Shown in pieces: positions 35,092 to 44,764 of a stretch of DNA of 64,000 nucleotides. How positions within the stretch are numbered: position 1 is the stretch's first letter; the number at the start of each line of letters is the position of its first letter. Source of the stretch: Oscillospiraceae bacterium (GTDB lineage: Bacteria; Bacillota; Clostridia; Oscillospirales; Acutalibacteraceae); contig JALCPP010000004.1 of NCBI GenBank assembly GCA_022650485.1, forward strand, positions 124,001 to 188,000. The letters are read 5' to 3'. The notes under the pieces are model-generated. The model had not been told where the DNA came from. It saw only the letters and a program-made list of their open reading frames with translations, and did no database searches. The position numbers and the translations under genes are program-made.

Positions 35092-36098
35092 TCGTATGTT
35101 GTGCGCTTTTTTCTGCTTTTGAATCTCCTGCTAAATTTTTCTCGAAACGCTTCATTATCTTTCACGGCATCGATCAGAAGGGCAATCAGAACGACAACGC
35201 CGGTAACAATTGTTTCCCAGTAGGAAGATACACGAAGTAAGGTAATGCAGGTACTGATAACACCCGTAAGCAATCCGCCGATGATGGTGCCGACAACCGA
35301 GCCAAAGCCCCCAAGCATGGATGTGCCCCCGAGGACCGCTGCTGTGATGGACCCCATTTGCCAGCTTTCTCCGATGGTTGCCTGAAAGGATTCCAGTTTG
35401 CAGGACATCATGACGCCGGCAAAGGCAGACAGGAGCCCGCTCAGGCAGTATACCAGAATTTCGATTCGCTCTGTAGGGATACCCACAATTTTTGCACAAC
35501 TGCGATTACCGCCAAGTGCATAAATATAACGGCCGAATCTTGTCCTTTTCAGCATGATGGTTAGTATGGTGCAGATAACGGCCACCATAATTACGATATT
35601 TGGAAGAATGCCGCCTATAACGCCATCTGCGAAATTTCCGGCGGAATCCGGCATGCCCGTAATCGGCATTCCTTTTGTAACAACATAAACAACACCTTGA
35701 TAAATCTCCATGGTAGCAAGGGTAACAATGAAGGGGGTCAACTTAAATTTGGTGATGAAGAACCCATTGACTGCACCGAGCGGAATTCCGAAAAGTGTTG
35801 TAACAAAGATGGACAAAAATGGATTCATTCCATACTGAACCATGAATATTGCATTTGCCATGCCGCAAACCGAACCGATTGTTGCGACGGAAAGATCAAT
35901 TCCTCCGGTAAGAAGCACAATCGTCTGCGCAAAACCGACAATAATGACAAACGAGGCGGCTCTTGTCAGAGTGCTGATGTTATATGCTGTAAAAAAATTA
36001 TTTGTAGCAATCTGTACTGCGATGCCGACCAGTAAGGTAACGATAAGCACCATGCCTGCTGTAGTCTTGAAGAACTTAATTATTTTATTCATAATCAA
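35088..36098 (-). CDS. Sugar ABC transporter permease (RbsC type)
   Basis: 336 residues with about ten membrane helices and the RbsC-family signatures LTGGIDLSVATIGSVCGM and LGGTSMLGGFGSVVGTIIGG. It forms the channel with the adjacent ATPase and binding protein. It lies 12 nt after the ATPase gene. Confidence 0.92.
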   Translation of the reverse strand: MIMNKIIKFFKTTAGMVLIVTLLVGIAVQIATNNFFTAYNISTLTRAASFVIIVGFAQTIVLLTGGIDLSVATIGSVCGMANAIFMVQYGMNPFLSIFVTTLFGIPLGAVNGFFITKFKLTPFIVTLATMEIYQGVVYVVTKGMPITGMPDSAGNFADGVIGGILPNIVIMVAVICTILTIMLKRTRFGRYIYALGGNRSCAKIVGIPTERIEILVYCLSGLLSAFAGVMMSCKLESFQATIGESWQMGSITAAVLGGTSMLGGFGSVVGTIIGGLLTGVISTCITLLRVSSYWETIVTGVVVLIALLIDAVKDNEAFREKFSRRFKSRKKRTTYE

Positions 36099-36110
36099 CG
36101 AAACCTCCCA

Positions 36111-37625
36111 CTATTGAAAAGCTACCTTCAACACATCTTCCTGCGTGGTCATGTCAACGTCATCGATAAATCCGCTCACTTTGCCACGGTGTATCACCAT
36201 GATCCTGTCGGCCAAAGCGAGCACTTCGTCCATTTCGGAAGATATCACGACTACAGCAACCCCCTGATCCGCAAGTTGTCGAATCAGATTATGTATTTCA
36301 TCTTTTGCATTCACATCGATGCCACGGGTTGGCTCATCAAGAATTAACATTTTAACGCCTTTGGAAATCCATCTAGCGACAATAACTTTCTGTTGGTTGC
36401 CGCCAGACAAGTTCTTGATCAAAGTTTCTCTGCTTGCGGTTTTGATTGACATTTTTTTGATATACTGATTTGTTACGGAAGCGGCTTTTTTATAATTGAT
36501 CAAACCGTGAGTCAGCATTTGGCCGTAAGAAGGAAGCACCAGATTTTCCATTACCGACATACCCGGCGTGATACCGTCGTGTCGCCTTTCCTCAGATACA
36601 TACCCCATTCCATGGGTAATTGCTGATATTGGGGAATTGATTTCAACTTCTTTTCCTTCAATGTAAATATGTGCGCCGGGCTCGCTTTGAGTGATTCCAA
36701 AAACACATTTAAAAATTTCCGTTCTTCCAGCTCCTACCAAGCCGGAAACACCGAGAATTTCACCTTTGCGAATATTGAAACTGATGTCTTCAAATTCGCC
36801 TGCCCTGCTAAGATGTTTTGCTTCATAAAAGATTTCGTCTGATACGTTCCTTTTAACTCTTTGCAACTTCTGTACTTTTTTGCCCGCCATTTTCGTAATC
36901 ATCTTGTCTTTTGTGATTTCCGAAATGGGTACTTCTTCAACTAGTTTTCCATCCTTCATAATGGTGACCCGATCTGCCTGTTCCATCACCTCATCCAGAT
37001 GGTGGGTAATAAATACCATTGCTGTTCCCTGCTGCTTTAGCAGTTTCATCGACTGAAACAGATTTTTCGCTTCGACGTTGGTAAGAACGGAAGTAGGTTC
37101 ATCTAGAATCAGAACTTTCGGCGTATAGGCCAGCGCACGTGCAATGGAAACCAACTGCTGGTAAGCTGCCGATAGCTTCTTTACAGGCTGTGTGACATCA
37201 ATCTCAACATTTAGAATTTTCAGAATTTCCTTTGCTTTATTTCTGGTAGCCTTAGAATCGATCATACCAGAACGCACAATCTCATTCCCGAGAAAGATGT
37301 TTTCGGCAACGCTGGCCTCCGGAACCAGATTCAGTTCCTGAGGAACAAGAACGATATTCTTTTTGAGGGCTTCTTCAGGAGAGGAGAGCCTCAGTGGCTC
37401 TCCTCCCATAAAGATTTTCCCTTCGTCCATAAAAAATTGACCGGTAAGAATATTCATCAGGGTGCTTTTGCCTGCGCCATTTTCGCCAACTAGTGCATGC
37501 ACCTCGCCTTTTCTCAGTTTAAGGCTGGCCCTGTCCAGCGCCTTTGTGCCTGGAAAGACCTTGGTGATGTTTTTCATTTCAATGATACAATTATCATTTT
37601 GATCGGACGGCTGTATTATTTCCAT
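36111..37625 (-). CDS. Sugar ABC transporter ATPase (RbsA type, duplicated domains)
   Basis: 504 residues with two ATPase halves. The first has Walker A GENGAGKST and ILDEPTSVLT. The second has GLVGAGRTE, signature LSGGNQQKV and LILDEPTRGIDV. The degenerate Walker A of the second half is normal for RbsA/MglA types. It overlaps the binding-protein gene by 10 nt. Confidence 0.93.
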   Translation of the reverse strand: MEIIQPSDQNDNCIIEMKNITKVFPGTKALDRASLKLRKGEVHALVGENGAGKSTLMNILTGQFFMDEGKIFMGGEPLRLSSPEEALKKNIVLVPQELNLVPEASVAENIFLGNEIVRSGMIDSKATRNKAKEILKILNVEIDVTQPVKKLSAAYQQLVSIARALAYTPKVLILDEPTSVLTNVEAKNLFQSMKLLKQQGTAMVFITHHLDEVMEQADRVTIMKDGKLVEEVPISEITKDKMITKMAGKKVQKLQRVKRNVSDEIFYEAKHLSRAGEFEDISFNIRKGEILGVSGLVGAGRTEIFKCVFGITQSEPGAHIYIEGKEVEINSPISAITHGMGYVSEERRHDGITPGMSVMENLVLPSYGQMLTHGLINYKKAASVTNQYIKKMSIKTASRETLIKNLSGGNQQKVIVARWISKGVKMLILDEPTRGIDVNAKDEIHNLIRQLADQGVAVVVISSEMDEVLALADRIMVIHRGKVSGFIDDVDMTTQEDVLKVAFQ

Positions 37626-38716
37626 AAAGCATCTTGCCCATAAAGCATCTTGATAAATTTATTGGCTGAATCCTTATAAACAGATGTTGAGCCAACTGCC
37701 GTTTCTTCCTGAACCTTTTCACCGTCGATCGTCTTAATCGCGTTATAGATTAACTTGTAGCCCATGTCGTAGCAATTCTGAACCTGCGCAACATAAAGAG
37801 TGCCGTCTTTTAAGTAGTTAAGGGTACGCAGGTCATGATCCATACCGCCAATGACAATCTTGCCGGTTTTGTCTGCACTTTTCACTGCTTGGCAGGCGCC
37901 GACCGGGTTGGACATATTGTTGCAAAGAATGCCTCCGAGATCCGGATAAGCCTGCAACCAAGATTCCGTAATGCTGATTGCCTTTTCGACAGAGTCGTTG
38001 TCTCTCTGGGTATCAACGATTTGGATGTCTGGATATTTTGCAATTGTATCTTTAAAGCCTTGAAGCCGTTGCTCATGCGATGCAGCACCCATGGTGCCCG
38101 CGAGAATCGCAATCTGACCTTTACCACCCATCTTTTCACAAACAGATTTTGCAAGGGCGCAACCGTCGCCGTAATTGTCTGTATTTCCCACGAAAAATGA
38201 CCTTTTGCAGTTTGGCACATCGGAGCTTGCAAAAGTTGCAACCGGAATTTTTTTCATAACTGCATCGTCTATTTCCTTTGCCGTGGTTTCCGGTTGGTTT
38301 ACATCAACCGCAATTAGATCATATCCCTGTCCGACTGCAGTTTCAATCGAGTTGACCTGATCGACAGCGTCCGGTTGTGCCGGGCCATACCAGACATAAT
38401 CGACTTTAACGCCTTTTTTGTTCATGTCTTTAACCGCAGCGTCCACACCGGACTTAATGGCGTCATACCAACTGTGGATGTTTTTGTAAGTACAGTAAAT
38501 CTTATAGTTTTTTTTCTTCGGCGTGTAGGAAGTATCAAAATTCTGGTCGGCAAGCTCCGTTTTCCCTGTAACACTGTCTCCTGCTTTTTCCGCTGTGCTG
38601 GCTGAACTGGACTGCGATCCGGTAGAAGTTGTAGTGGATTGCGCAGGTCCGCATCCTGCCAGCATGGATACTGCAAATATTGCTGCGGTTGCTACAGATA
38701 ATAGTTTTTTCCTCAT
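37616..38716 (-). CDS. Sugar ABC transporter substrate-binding lipoprotein (RbsB type)
   Basis: 366 residues with lipobox MLAGC (Cys about 22), a Ser/Thr-rich linker and a type I periplasmic-binding fold (GYDLIAVDVNQPETT; IAILAGTMGAASHEQRLQGF). The ligand is probably a pentose, sugar alcohol or similar compound. A 265-nt gap upstream contains only a small CCTGTC-TGCT-GACAGG hairpin. Confidence 0.9.
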   Translation of the reverse strand: MRKKLLSVATAAIFAVSMLAGCGPAQSTTTSTGSQSSSASTAEKAGDSVTGKTELADQNFDTSYTPKKKNYKIYCTYKNIHSWYDAIKSGVDAAVKDMNKKGVKVDYVWYGPAQPDAVDQVNSIETAVGQGYDLIAVDVNQPETTAKEIDDAVMKKIPVATFASSDVPNCKRSFFVGNTDNYGDGCALAKSVCEKMGGKGQIAILAGTMGAASHEQRLQGFKDTIAKYPDIQIVDTQRDNDSVEKAISITESWLQAYPDLGGILCNNMSNPVGACQAVKSADKTGKIVIGGMDHDLRTLNYLKDGTLYVAQVQNCYDMGYKLIYNAIKTIDGEKVQEETAVGSTSVYKDSANKFIKMLYGQDALWK

Positions 38717-38981
38717 CTTTTTCTCTCCTCCAAATTTTTAATATTTGCCGTGATTCAGGGTCGGTGAAAAAAGCAGACACGGCACTTTCACTTTATTCAC
38801 TTTATTAAGAAACAACGGGATCACGGATGAGTAAAACGAAATGGGTGAAATGCGGGTATCCACTGCGGCCTGTCAGCAGACAGGTTTTTCTGTTGTTCAG
38901 CAGCTTCTGTGCAAAACAAAAAACCATAGCCTATCCGAGACAGTTTCCTTAAAAAGGAGAACTTGGCTTTGTTGAAAATAA

Positions 38982-40025
38982 TCAGAACTTAACGACTGCT
39001 TTTATGACTTCATCCTTATGGCTTGTGCTGTATTCAATGGCATGAATGCAGTCCTTAAAATCAAATACATGCGAAACAATTTTCTTGAGCGGAATCGCTC
39101 CGGACGCAACCGCCGCAATTGCTTTCGGATACAGATTCCTGTAACGGTAAACGGAATAGATCGTGCCTTCCATGGCGTTCAGGGTTGCAATGTCAAGTTC
39201 AAGGACAGGTTCCGGAGAAACACCTACTAAGGTAATCTTTCCTGCACGCTTGATCAGTCTGCTTGTTTGAAGAGTTGTGACTTTATTTCCAGCGCACTCA
39301 TATACCTGATCCACGCCTCCGCCCGGGAGGGACCTTGCAAATTTTTCAATGCTTTCCTTTTTACTGTTGAAAACCCTTGTTGCGCCGACTTCCATTGCCT
39401 TTTCCAGCCGCTTGTCCAAAACATCGGCAACGTAGATTTCACTGACGCCCCTGGCCTTCAAACTCATGATTGTGCACAGTCCGATGCAGCCGCTTCCGAG
39501 GACAATGGCACTTTCACCGATTCTTGCATCTGACAGTTCGGTTGCATGCATTCCGACGTTCAGTGGTTCAAGCAGACCGCCTTCCATAGTCCCGACGCAA
39601 TCCGGAAGTTTATAGCACATGGAAGCATCATGAACACAATACTCCGAAAAGACGCCGTCACGTTCATGGGGAATGGCAAGCATCTTTACGTCCCTACAAA
39701 GATTATAGTGCCCTTTTCTGCAGTCTTCACATTTGCCGCAGGGCACGGCTGGCTCAATCGCCACTTTGTCTCCTACGGAAAAGCCCTCGACACCTTCGCC
39801 GACCATCGTGACAATACCGCCCGGTTCATGCCCAAGAGCAAGCGGCCCATCCAACTCCCAATTTGCAAGACGGCCTTCCTGATAAAAGTGAAGATCCGAA
39901 CCGCAGACACCGACATATTCTAGTTTGACCTGCAGTTCACCAGCCTTCGGCTGAGGAATTTCCCGTTCGATCCAACCTAGTTTCTGTTTTCCTACCAGTA
40001 CACATACTTTCATCTTTCCACGCAT
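38982..40025 (-). CDS. Zinc-dependent medium-chain (sugar-)alcohol dehydrogenase
   Basis: 347 residues from ATG 40025, which has GGAGG 8 nt upstream (the frame extends 5 codons). It has the catalytic zinc site VGVCGSDLH, GHEPGG and E of LLEPLNVG, the structural zinc cysteines CGKCEDCRKGHYNLC, and the nucleotide-binding loop LGSGCIG. It is closest in layout to sorbitol/xylitol dehydrogenases, so it probably interconverts a polyol and a ketose. Confidence 0.88.
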   Translation of the reverse strand: MRGKMKVCVLVGKQKLGWIEREIPQPKAGELQVKLEYVGVCGSDLHFYQEGRLANWELDGPLALGHEPGGIVTMVGEGVEGFSVGDKVAIEPAVPCGKCEDCRKGHYNLCRDVKMLAIPHERDGVFSEYCVHDASMCYKLPDCVGTMEGGLLEPLNVGMHATELSDARIGESAIVLGSGCIGLCTIMSLKARGVSEIYVADVLDKRLEKAMEVGATRVFNSKKESIEKFARSLPGGGVDQVYECAGNKVTTLQTSRLIKRAGKITLVGVSPEPVLELDIATLNAMEGTIYSVYRYRNLYPKAIAAVASGAIPLKKIVSHVFDFKDCIHAIEYSTSHKDEVIKAVVKF

Positions 40026-40061
40026 TGTCTTTTCCTCCAATATTTAAATTGCTAATTGGAT

Positions 40062-41003
40062 TTATCCTTTTTCATTGATTAAGGCTTTGACTTTTTCAGC
40101 AATTCCTTCCGGGTCAAGCTGGTAATACCGAAAGACTTCCGCATCGGACCCGTTCGGAATATCTTCATCTGGGATTCCACATATTTTCATGGGGACAGGA
40201 ACGTTCTGTACAACAAATTCAGAAATGGCGCCACCCAGACCTCCGTAAATGCTGTGTTCTTCAAGTGTTAGAATGCATCCGCACTTTTCTGCTACGTCTC
40301 TGATCATGTCAGTATCCAGAGGTTTAATTGTGTGCATATCTACAACAGTAATTTCGATTCCTTCCTTTTTGAGAAGCTTAGCGGCTTCCAGAGCCCTTCC
40401 AACCAGTTGCCCACAAGCAATCACAGCCGCATCGTGCCCGGCAAACCATTTGTTTGCTTTGCCGATGCGGATATCTTCCACGTTGTTGTACAGTGTGGGA
40501 ACCGGACTTCTACCAATCCGGATATAAGTCGGTCGACCCACTTTCAACAGTTCAGCGGTAACGGCCCGCATTTGTGTTGCATCAGAAGGAATTTCGACAG
40601 TCAGGTTCGGAATGGCTCTCATCAGCGCAATATCCTGCAGAGAGTGATGCGTTGCCCCAAGAGCCCCATAGCTTACGCCGCCGCTGATACCGATGACGGT
40701 TACATTGTTATGAGAATAAGCAAGATCGACCTTAACCTGCTCAGACGAACGTGTACTGTAAAAGCTTGCTGGCCCAAGCACGAAGACTTTCTTACCTATA
40801 TGCGACATCCCGGCGGAAACTGTGACTGCGTTCTGTTCCGCAATCCCAATCTCCACAAACTGCTCCGGTAGTTCATCAGGATAAGTTCCCAGCTTTGCGG
40901 AACCTCTCGAATCGGTGCAGACGACCATAATGTTCTTATCCTTTTTTGCTTCTTCAAGAATCATCTTGGAAAAGGCGCTGCTGCATCCCTCTTTTTCCAT
41001 CAA
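40062..41003 (-). CDS. Transketolase, C-terminal subunit
   Basis: 313 residues corresponding to the pyrimidine-binding and C-terminal domains of transketolase (EQFVEIGIAEQNAVTVSAGM, with the catalytic Glu; LEEHSIYGGLGGAISEFV). It works with the N-terminal subunit encoded directly upstream (4-nt overlap). Confidence 0.92.
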   Translation of the reverse strand: MMEKEGCSSAFSKMILEEAKKDKNIMVVCTDSRGSAKLGTYPDELPEQFVEIGIAEQNAVTVSAGMSHIGKKVFVLGPASFYSTRSSEQVKVDLAYSHNNVTVIGISGGVSYGALGATHHSLQDIALMRAIPNLTVEIPSDATQMRAVTAELLKVGRPTYIRIGRSPVPTLYNNVEDIRIGKANKWFAGHDAAVIACGQLVGRALEAAKLLKKEGIEITVVDMHTIKPLDTDMIRDVAEKCGCILTLEEHSIYGGLGGAISEFVVQNVPVPMKICGIPDEDIPNGSDAEVFRYYQLDPEGIAEKVKALINEKG

Positions 41004-41830
41004 GCCAGTTCCTTTCTATATTCAGCCATATTTTTTTTCAACTGTTCAACCTGTTCTTTTGTTGGAGTCTTATGGTGCCAGTCTGGTCGGTTCTCTGCGC
41101 AGGCAAGCCTTTTGCCCTTGACCGTATTGGCGATGATGCAAAGTGGTTTTTCTTTTTCCCGGATGCTCAGCGCAGAAAAAATCTGTTCATAATCATGTCC
41201 GTTGATTTCCACCGTTTTAAAACCAAATGCCTCTGCTTTTCCTTTTAGGGATTCCAGAGGCATGACTGCTTCTGTTTTTCCACTGATCTGCAGAGAATTA
41301 CGATCCACAATCCAGGTGAGATTGTCAAGTTTATATTTTGCCGCTGACATGATGGCTTCCCAGTTGCTTCCTTCGCCAAGCTCTCCATCGCCTGTTAGAA
41401 CATACACACGATTTTCCTTTTGATCTTTTTTTAGCGCCAGCGCAATGCCAGTGGCCAGACCTAAACCATGCCCGAGGGAGCCGGTATTTGCTTCAACTCC
41501 GGCGACTTTCTTATTGGGATGGCCACCGAGAATCGAACCGAAAGTTCCGTATTTGTCGAGCAGCTTTTTGTCGATATAGCCATATTCAGACAAAAGTGTG
41601 TAATATGTCTCGGCCGAATGGCCTTTACTTAGAATAAAATAGTCTCTGCCGGTCCACTTTGGATTTTTCGGATCATGTTTCATGTAATTGAAAAGAGAAA
41701 TCATGATATCCACTTCTGAAAGATCGCCGCCGATATGTCCGCCGCCGCCGTTATAAATCAATTCTACTGTTTTTTCACAAATTTCTGACGCTTGAATTTT
41801 CAGTTTTTTGATCTGTTCTTTGTCAAGCAC
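41000..41830 (-). CDS. Transketolase, N-terminal subunit
   Basis: 276 residues with the thiamine-diphosphate motif GDGELGEGSNWEA ending in VDRN, and the conserved SKGHSAETYY and GSLGHGLG. Split transketolases of this kind often belong to sugar-specific operons rather than the central pentose pathway. Located between the kinase gene (12 nt) and the C-terminal subunit. Confidence 0.92.
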   Translation of the reverse strand: MLDKEQIKKLKIQASEICEKTVELIYNGGGGHIGGDLSEVDIMISLFNYMKHDPKNPKWTGRDYFILSKGHSAETYYTLLSEYGYIDKKLLDKYGTFGSILGGHPNKKVAGVEANTGSLGHGLGLATGIALALKKDQKENRVYVLTGDGELGEGSNWEAIMSAAKYKLDNLTWIVDRNSLQISGKTEAVMPLESLKGKAEAFGFKTVEINGHDYEQIFSALSIREKEKPLCIIANTVKGKRLACAENRPDWHHKTPTKEQVEQLKKNMAEYRKELA

Positions 41831-41842
41831 TTTTTTCCCTCT

Positions 41843-43330
41843 CTATTCTCCAAGCAGCATTTTTATTGCCTTATTCCATCCGAAAATCTTTTCTTCTCGA
41901 ACGTTGCTGTCCATTTTCGGATGGTACAGGTTGTATGAAATGGCATTGTAAACATTATTTTCATCGTAAAGACCTGCAGAGATACCGGCCAGGTAGGCCG
42001 TTCCTATGACAGAAAGTTCCTCTGCATTTGGTATTCTGACACCGATGTCGGTAATATTGCTTTGAAACTGCATCAAATACTTGTCCCTTGTGGGCCCCCC
42101 ATCTACGCACATCTGTGAGATGTTCAGGCTGGTATCTTTCCGCATCGCTTCAATGATGTCATTGATCTGATATGCCGAACACTCGCTGGCCGCTTTTATA
42201 ATTTCTTTCCGTCCGGTCATCCGGCTTATCCCGGTAATTGCCGCGCGAGTGTCGTCTCTCCACCAGGGAGCGCCAAGACCGGAAAACGCAGGCACAATAT
42301 AGGTCTGGTCATTCGGATCTGCCTCGCTGGAAAGTCTTGAAATTTCGGAAGTGGATTGTAGCATTCCGAGTTTGTCCTTTAGCCAAGACATAACCGCGCC
42401 GGTGTAGTTTATGTTTCCTTCAAGCACATAGGAGACTTTTCCGTTCACCTTCCAGGCGAGTGACGTCGACAGACCCTGTTTACTGAAAAACGGTTCGAAT
42501 CCAGTGTTCAGCATGACGGACGAACCTGTGCCGTATGTTGCTTTAATATCGCCTTCGTTTCGACAATTGTGGCCGAACAGAGCGCCGTGGGAATCACCCA
42601 GAACGCCGCAAATCGGTATGGGCCTTTCAAGGTATCCTTCCAGATCAGTATTACCAAAGACCGAATCGGAGTCGCAAACCTCCGGGAGGGTATCTTCTGG
42701 GATTCCAAACCTGTGGCAGAGCCCTTTGTCCCACGTGAGTTCTCTGATGTTAAACAGCTGGGTTCTGCTGGCGTTTGAATAATCCGTCTTGAAAGAAATA
42801 CCGTGTGTGAGTTTGTAAATTACCCAACTATCAACAGTTCCCAACGCCAGAGTATGGCTTTTGATCTTTTCTTTCATGCCCGGAAAATGTTCAATCATCC
42901 ATGCCATTTTGGCTGCCGGGTAATATGGTGACAATTTCAGACCTGTTTTCCGGTAAATTTCATCGCCGGCGGTAGAATCCATGCTGATGCGATTGCAGAG
43001 ATCCTTTGCACGGCTGCACTGCCAGACAATTGCGTTCCCGACCGGCTGCCCCGTTTTTCTGTCCCATCCGACGGTGGTTTCGCGCTGATTATCAATTCCC
43101 ATACAGGCAATCTGATTTTTATCAATACCTGCTTTTTCAATCACATGTCTGCAGACGGCGACAACGTTGCGGTAAATTTCTTCAGGATCATGTGATACCC
43201 AGTTCTTGTTGTTGATGATCTGTTTATGGGGAAGGTCACATCTTTCGACACGTTTCCCTGTCTCGTCGAAGAGAACCGCTTTGGTGCCTTGTGTGCTCTG
43301 GTCAACACCTAAAATGTAGAATGTTTTCAC
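41843..43330 (-). CDS. FGGY-family carbohydrate kinase
   Basis: 495 residues from GTG 43330 (GGAGAC upstream; the frame is open to 43375). It has the FGGY kinase N-terminus YILGVDQSTQGTKAVLFD, GIDNQRETTVGWDRKTG, and the C-terminal ATP-site motif VDGGPTRDKYLMQ. Wording is nearer to glycerol kinase than to classic xylulokinase, so the substrate is open. First gene after a consensus promoter. Confidence 0.87.
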   Translation of the reverse strand: MKTFYILGVDQSTQGTKAVLFDETGKRVERCDLPHKQIINNKNWVSHDPEEIYRNVVAVCRHVIEKAGIDKNQIACMGIDNQRETTVGWDRKTGQPVGNAIVWQCSRAKDLCNRISMDSTAGDEIYRKTGLKLSPYYPAAKMAWMIEHFPGMKEKIKSHTLALGTVDSWVIYKLTHGISFKTDYSNASRTQLFNIRELTWDKGLCHRFGIPEDTLPEVCDSDSVFGNTDLEGYLERPIPICGVLGDSHGALFGHNCRNEGDIKATYGTGSSVMLNTGFEPFFSKQGLSTSLAWKVNGKVSYVLEGNINYTGAVMSWLKDKLGMLQSTSEISRLSSEADPNDQTYIVPAFSGLGAPWWRDDTRAAITGISRMTGRKEIIKAASECSAYQINDIIEAMRKDTSLNISQMCVDGGPTRDKYLMQFQSNITDIGVRIPNAEELSVIGTAYLAGISAGLYDENNVYNAISYNLYHPKMDSNVREEKIFGWNKAIKMLLGE

Positions 43331-43410
43331 AACGTCTCCATTCCTCTCAAAAGTGTGCTTATTAGAACACCTCAATGTTTAGAAATGTTCTTTTTGCCAC
43401 TATACAAAGC

Positions 43411-43439
43411 ATTATAGACACATTAATAAAAAATGTCAA
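43411..43439 (-). promoter_or_regulatory. Promoter of the sugar operon
   Basis: Minus strand perfect TTGACA (43439-43434), 17-nt spacer, perfect TATAAT (43416-43411). Downstream and upstream copies of TTTAGAA/ATTAGAACA (near 43361, 43378 and 43496) may be operator elements for the divergent regulator. Confidence 0.8.
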
Positions 43440-43519
43440 TATAATTTTGTAATTATTCTGCACATTTTTACACTGCTTGTTCGAAACAAAATATATTTAG
43501 AACAAATTTAAACATCCTA

Positions 43520-43548
43520 TTGTTATTTTCGGGTTTCTATATTATAAT
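43520..43548 (+). promoter_or_regulatory. Promoter of the DeoR-type regulator gene
   Basis: TTGTTA (43520-43525), 17-nt spacer, TATAAT (43543-43548). Confidence 0.65.
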
Positions 43549-43621
43549 ATAATGAAACTAAATTAGTATTGTTATGAATTTTAATTTATATAAAGAAAAA
43601 ACAGGTAAAGGTGCGCATAAT

Positions 43622-44434
43622 ATGCAAAAAGACCGACCCGCTCAAATCATTGAAATTATGCAGTCGAAACATATCATCTCAATCAGGGAACTTTCACGAC
43701 TTCTCAATTGCACGGAGATGACCGTCAGAAGGAATCTTGATAAGCTGCAGCAAATGAACTTTGTGAAACGCGGGCACGGTTACGCTGTTTTGCTGAAAAA
43801 TGCTCAAGAGACAGACTATTATGTTCAGATTGAAGAAAATCGAAAGGAAAAGGAAGCGATTGCTTCTGTGGCATTGCAGTATCTTGTCCCTTTTGAAAGC
43901 ATTTGTCTGGATTCTGGGACAACCATACAACTGATGGTGACGATGATCCCCAAGACCATGCCGTTGTCGATTATCACATCAAGCCTGACTGCTGCCATGA
44001 CCTTATCAAACAGCAATGATGTTCAGGTCCTAATCCCGACTGGTTTTCTGAATCACGCAAACCGTTCTGTTCTGTTTGCGGAGCCGGATCGCGTAAAACA
44101 ATATAAGGCGGACATTGCTTTTATGTCTTGCCGAGCATTCCGCGTTCCCGGCGGAGCATATGAACACACACAAAATTTGACGACAACAAAAAAAACACTG
44201 GCGTCCATCGCTGCGAAGCGCATTCTTTTGCTTGACTATTCTAAGTGGGATGTCAATTCCTTATGTAATTCCATCAGTCTGGAAGATATAAATACGGTTA
44301 TAACCGATGACAAGGCCCCTGCTGAATCCGTAAAGAAAGCCGCAGGATTCGGGACGGAGATTATTATTGTAAATTCTGACACGAAGTCCATTGTGGAGCA
44401 TTACAACGCTGAAAAGCAAGGCAAACGGTTGTGA
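43622..44434 (+). CDS. DeoR/GlpR-family transcriptional regulator
   Basis: 270 residues from ATG 43622 (AAAGGTG upstream; open to 43574). The N-terminal winged helix has RELSRLLNCTEMTVRRNLDKL and the C-terminal sugar-phosphate isomerase-like sensor has ICLDSGTTIQLM and LLLDYSKWD. Such repressors respond to phosphorylated sugars. Divergent from the sugar operon, which it most likely controls. Confidence 0.9.
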   Translation: MQKDRPAQIIEIMQSKHIISIRELSRLLNCTEMTVRRNLDKLQQMNFVKRGHGYAVLLKNAQETDYYVQIEENRKEKEAIASVALQYLVPFESICLDSGTTIQLMVTMIPKTMPLSIITSSLTAAMTLSNSNDVQVLIPTGFLNHANRSVLFAEPDRVKQYKADIAFMSCRAFRVPGGAYEHTQNLTTTKKTLASIAAKRILLLDYSKWDVNSLCNSISLEDINTVITDDKAPAESVKKAAGFGTEIIIVNSDTKSIVEHYNAEKQGKRL

Positions 44435-44589
44435 CGTAGACCGCCTGTTGCTTATGATTTTATTTACGGTAATGCTGTCTTGCTCAAGTGTGATCCGGAC
44501 ACGATTAACTCCATAGGTGTCATATCCGGGTGTTTTATATAAACCTGTTTGATTTCAACTTTAAATTTCTTATTGTATTTTTGTACCAT
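44432..44589 (-). pseudogene. IS3-family transposase relic
   Basis: On the minus strand an OrfA-like start (MVQKYNKKFKVEIKQVYIKH) is followed in another frame by OrfB-like wording (GYDTYGVNRVRITLEQDSI, then VNKI). Both IS3 reading frames are represented but compressed into about 160 bp, so this is a deletion remnant. It marks the other edge of the sugar operon region. Confidence 0.6.
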
Positions 44590-44683
44590 ATACTATCCTG
44601 TGTTTTTCTGGATTTATCACTTTTAAGCGTGCTTGCACTCTATAATTTTTTATGGTACTGCTTCATCATCTCTTAGTTTTGAC

Positions 44684-44740
44684 ATAAAAACACCCCCAAA
44701 GCGATTTTTAAAAGGCCGTGCGGCCTTGCTTTGGGGGTGT
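44684..44740 (-). terminator. cotJC terminator
   Basis: Outer stem ACACCCCCAAAGC / GCTTTGGGGGTGT and an inner stem AAGGCC/GGCCTT, followed on the minus strand by TTTTTAT. The same terminator is duplicated at 15.62 kb. Confidence 0.85.
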
Positions 44741-44764
44741 CTGCCGTCTTTTGTTTTATTGGGT

